42,489 nucleotides of DNA. Source: DATFXF01 sp035258565. GTDB taxonomy: Bacteria; Acidobacteriota; Terriglobia; Acidiferrales; UBA7541. Under the pieces are notes generated by a model, which was given only the letters and a program-made list of their open reading frames with translations, made no database searches and was not told the DNA's origin. Numbering within the stretch: position 1 is the first letter of the stretch; the number at the start of each line of letters is the position of its first letter. Shown here piece by piece: positions 41,106 to 42,489 of the stretch. The position numbers were made by a program, and so were the translations under genes. The stretch is from positions 1-42,489 of the forward strand of contig DATFXF010000198.1 in NCBI GenBank assembly GCA_035258565.1. Direction: 5' to 3'.

Positions 41106-41119
41106 CGGGCTTCAGCCCG
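41106..41119. repeat. Short hairpin in the thiolase leader
   Basis: CGGGCTTCAGCCCG is an inverted repeat with a two-base loop, followed on the plus strand by a T-rich stretch (CTTCTTTTTT). It lies in the leader of the minus-strand thiolase transcript. It may be a dispersed palindromic element or a small plus-strand terminator. Confidence 0.45.
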
Positions 41120-41140
41120 GCCTTCTTTTTTCGAAACTCG

Positions 41141-41149
41141 ATGCTAGCA
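41141..41149 (-). promoter_or_regulatory. Possible extended -10 for thiolase operon
   Basis: On the minus strand TGCTAGCAT fits the extended -10 pattern; the thiolase start is 58 bp downstream. Confidence 0.4.
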
Positions 41150-41261
41150 CAGGCGCCCACTCTCGGGCTGGCGAGCCGCGCCACGTGTGCCCTTGTGATT
41201 CTGGCGTTCTCGTGTCCTGATTCGATTGCTTCCAAGCTCCCGAGGCTTATTCGCACGAAAA

Positions 41262-42323
41262 ATGATCGGCGGTTCTGAATCTCCCCTGGGTACTCGAATC
41301 GCTAACCGGCACCCCCGTTATATCATCGGGGGCGTGGCCGCGGGATTTCTGCCCATCGAGGGGCTTCAGATCGGTCATGCGCAGGATGACCAGGCGCTGA
41401 CCGGCTGCACGGTTCTGCTCGGCCGGGCGGGCATGGTGGCGGCCTGCGACGTGAGAGGCGGAGCGACCGGCGAGCGCGAGCTCGAAACACTTCGCCCGGG
41501 GCATCTGGTCGAACGCATCCATGCACTGGTGCTCGCGGGCGGGAGCGCCTTTGGCCTGGAAGCAGCCGCAGGCGTGATGCACTGGTGCGAAGAGCGTGGC
41601 ATCGGCTTCGATACCGGAGTCGCGCGCGTTCCCATCGTGTCCGCAGCCATCCTGTTCGATTTGGGATTCGGGCAGCTTGGCCGTTCCGTAAGCCCACACC
41701 CTCGGCGCCCGGACGCGGCCATGGGCTACGCGGCGGCGGAGGCGGCTGCGAATACCCCGGCTGGCGAGGCGGTTGCCGAAGGCAATGTTGGAGCGGGCAC
41801 CGGCGCCACCGTGGGGAAGCTGTTCGGCACCGCGCGCGCGATGAAGTCCGGCATCGGCTGCTGGACCGAAGACGTCTCGGGCGGCGCGCGCGTGGCCGTC
41901 CTCGCTGCGGTGAATGCGTTCGGGGATATCCGCGATCCGGAGTCCGGGCAAATCCTGGCGGGGGCGCGTGCCGGGGTGGATTCGCACGAATTCATCGACA
42001 CGGCCCTGGCCATGCGTCAGGGTGCGGTCCGCGAGGGCTTTGGCGGTCCGAATACCGTGCTCGTGGCCGTGGCCACGAACGCCGTGCTCAGCCGCACCGA
42101 GGCGCAGCGGCTCGCAACCATGGCGGCGGCAGGGATGGGGCGCGTGGTCAGCCCCGCCCATACGACCTTCGATGGCGACATCCTCTTCGCGCTTTCCGCT
42201 GGCAGCGCGCGCGCCGACGTCAATGCGCTCGGCGCCGCTGCAGCCGAAGCAACAGCGCGAGCCATTGTCCGCGGCGTCACCCAGGCGCGCTCGGTGGGAG
42301 GCTTGCGGGGGCTGGCTGGCTAA
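41262..42323 (+). CDS. P1 family peptidase (DmpA/L-aminopeptidase-esterase fold)
   Basis: Self-processing aminopeptidase of the DmpA/BapA type, in which an internal peptide bond is cleaved and the new N-terminal Ser or Thr becomes the nucleophile. Conserved blocks: FLPIEGLQIGHAQDDQALTG, TVLLGR, GGATGERELETL, VLAGGSAFGLEAAAGVM, GNVGAGTGATVGKL and the cleavage region GGPNTVLVAVATNA, where a Thr follows Asn. In the last block VSPAHTTFDGDILFALSAG is typical. ATG 41262 gives 353 residues; GTG 41334 would start closer to the conserved region and is also plausible. Cytoplasmic. The substrate is unknown. Confidence 0.88.
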   Translation: MIGGSESPLGTRIANRHPRYIIGGVAAGFLPIEGLQIGHAQDDQALTGCTVLLGRAGMVAACDVRGGATGERELETLRPGHLVERIHALVLAGGSAFGLEAAAGVMHWCEERGIGFDTGVARVPIVSAAILFDLGFGQLGRSVSPHPRRPDAAMGYAAAEAAANTPAGEAVAEGNVGAGTGATVGKLFGTARAMKSGIGCWTEDVSGGARVAVLAAVNAFGDIRDPESGQILAGARAGVDSHEFIDTALAMRQGAVREGFGGPNTVLVAVATNAVLSRTEAQRLATMAAAGMGRVVSPAHTTFDGDILFALSAGSARADVNALGAAAAEATARAIVRGVTQARSVGGLRGLAG

Positions 42324-42353
42324 AGTTTCTGGATCGCGACGCGAGGAGGAAGG

Positions 42354-42479
42354 ATGCGAGCCCTGGCGCTGGCCTCGATTAAGGTTCCTCGAGGGTCTGG
42401 GAAGGACACGCTCGGGCGTTCTTGCTGTGGAGGCCGACGGTTGGACACTTCCTGTTCCGCAGAAGAGGCCCGCAGCTGA
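42354..42479 (+). CDS. Small ORF at right edge, uncertain
   Basis: A 41-codon frame begins at ATG 42354 after a strong GAGGAGGAAGG site and stops at TGA 42477-42479. The peptide starts MRALALASIKVPRGSGKD and contains four cysteines. I recognise no family. The good ribosome site suggests a real start, possibly of a gene broken by a frameshift near 42430; the window ends before this can be decided. Confidence 0.3.
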   Translation: MRALALASIKVPRGSGKDTLGRSCCGGRRLDTSCSAEEARS

Positions 42480-42489
42480 TCGTCGGGAC

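Noticed and set aside
1..42489. Mobile elements, CRISPR arrays, tRNA or rRNA genes
   Set aside because: No transposase or integrase motif, no regularly spaced repeat, and no tRNA-like T-loop in a cloverleaf context was found. Matches such as GGTTCGAAT at about 33368 lie within btuB.

Overview
The window is a chromosomal segment of a GC-rich bacterium with short intergenic gaps. Futalosine menaquinone genes, a carboxypeptidase-regulatory-domain TonB receptor, M16 and TldD peptidase pairs, DinB-like proteins and a GH18-deacetylase-glycosyltransferase fusion together suggest Acidobacteriota. This is an inference from gene content, not a database result. No tRNA, rRNA, CRISPR array, integrase or insertion sequence was seen.

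Main result: three minus-strand genes carry an in-frame TGA exactly where their families have a catalytic cysteine: an exported AhpC/TSA-like protein (TGA 8615-8617), a PrxQ/Bcp-like peroxiredoxin (TGA 29585-29587) and a MerB-like organometallic lyase (TGA 31939-31941). Each reads on in frame into the rest of its conserved fold. Each TGA is followed by a stem-loop whose apical loop holds a G about 18-21 nt later, as in bacterial SECIS elements. Three independent cases in 42 kb argue for selenocysteine decoding rather than three pseudogenes. The MerB-like gene lies 15 nt after a cobalamin-riboswitch-controlled TonB receptor and next to a complete B12 ABC importer. This suggests selenium-dependent chemistry on an organometallic, possibly an alkylcobalamin; that substrate is a hypothesis.

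Layout. 1-1901: topA, running off the left edge. 1902-2635: intergenic, with a tandem 23-bp repeat and a decayed ORF. 2636-4583: mqnA-mqnC. 4679-6086: zinc-ribbon protein and RNase H, overlapping. 6388-7025: a DUF4287/DUF5655-type gene frameshifted at A8. 7443-8228: RsbU-like phosphatase. 8246-8884: AhpC-like selenoprotein, divergent from the NfeD-slipin pair (8954-11153). 11250-17992: two M16 peptidases, then two TldD/PmbA proteins, each pair with one motif-bearing and one motif-less member. 18074-18756: broken M1 aminopeptidase fragment. 18966-20420: CDF metal transporter. 20422-21822: GT39-type transferase. 21894-25268: giant three-enzyme fusion. 25476-28350: panB, double DinB, panC. 28428-29003: exported glycine-zipper protein. 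29210-38450: a long minus-strand block with Prx selenoprotein, NTF2-like protein, gatB, MerB-like selenoprotein, btuB, riboswitch, btuDCF and a second riboswitch. 38483-41083: small membrane protein, crotonase and thiolase. 41262-42323: P1-family peptidase.

Functional themes are respiratory quinone and pantothenate synthesis, cobalamin acquisition under two riboswitches, envelope proteolysis by paired subunits, and thiol/selenol redox defence. Many inferred promoters share an extended -10 of the form TGnTAnnnT.
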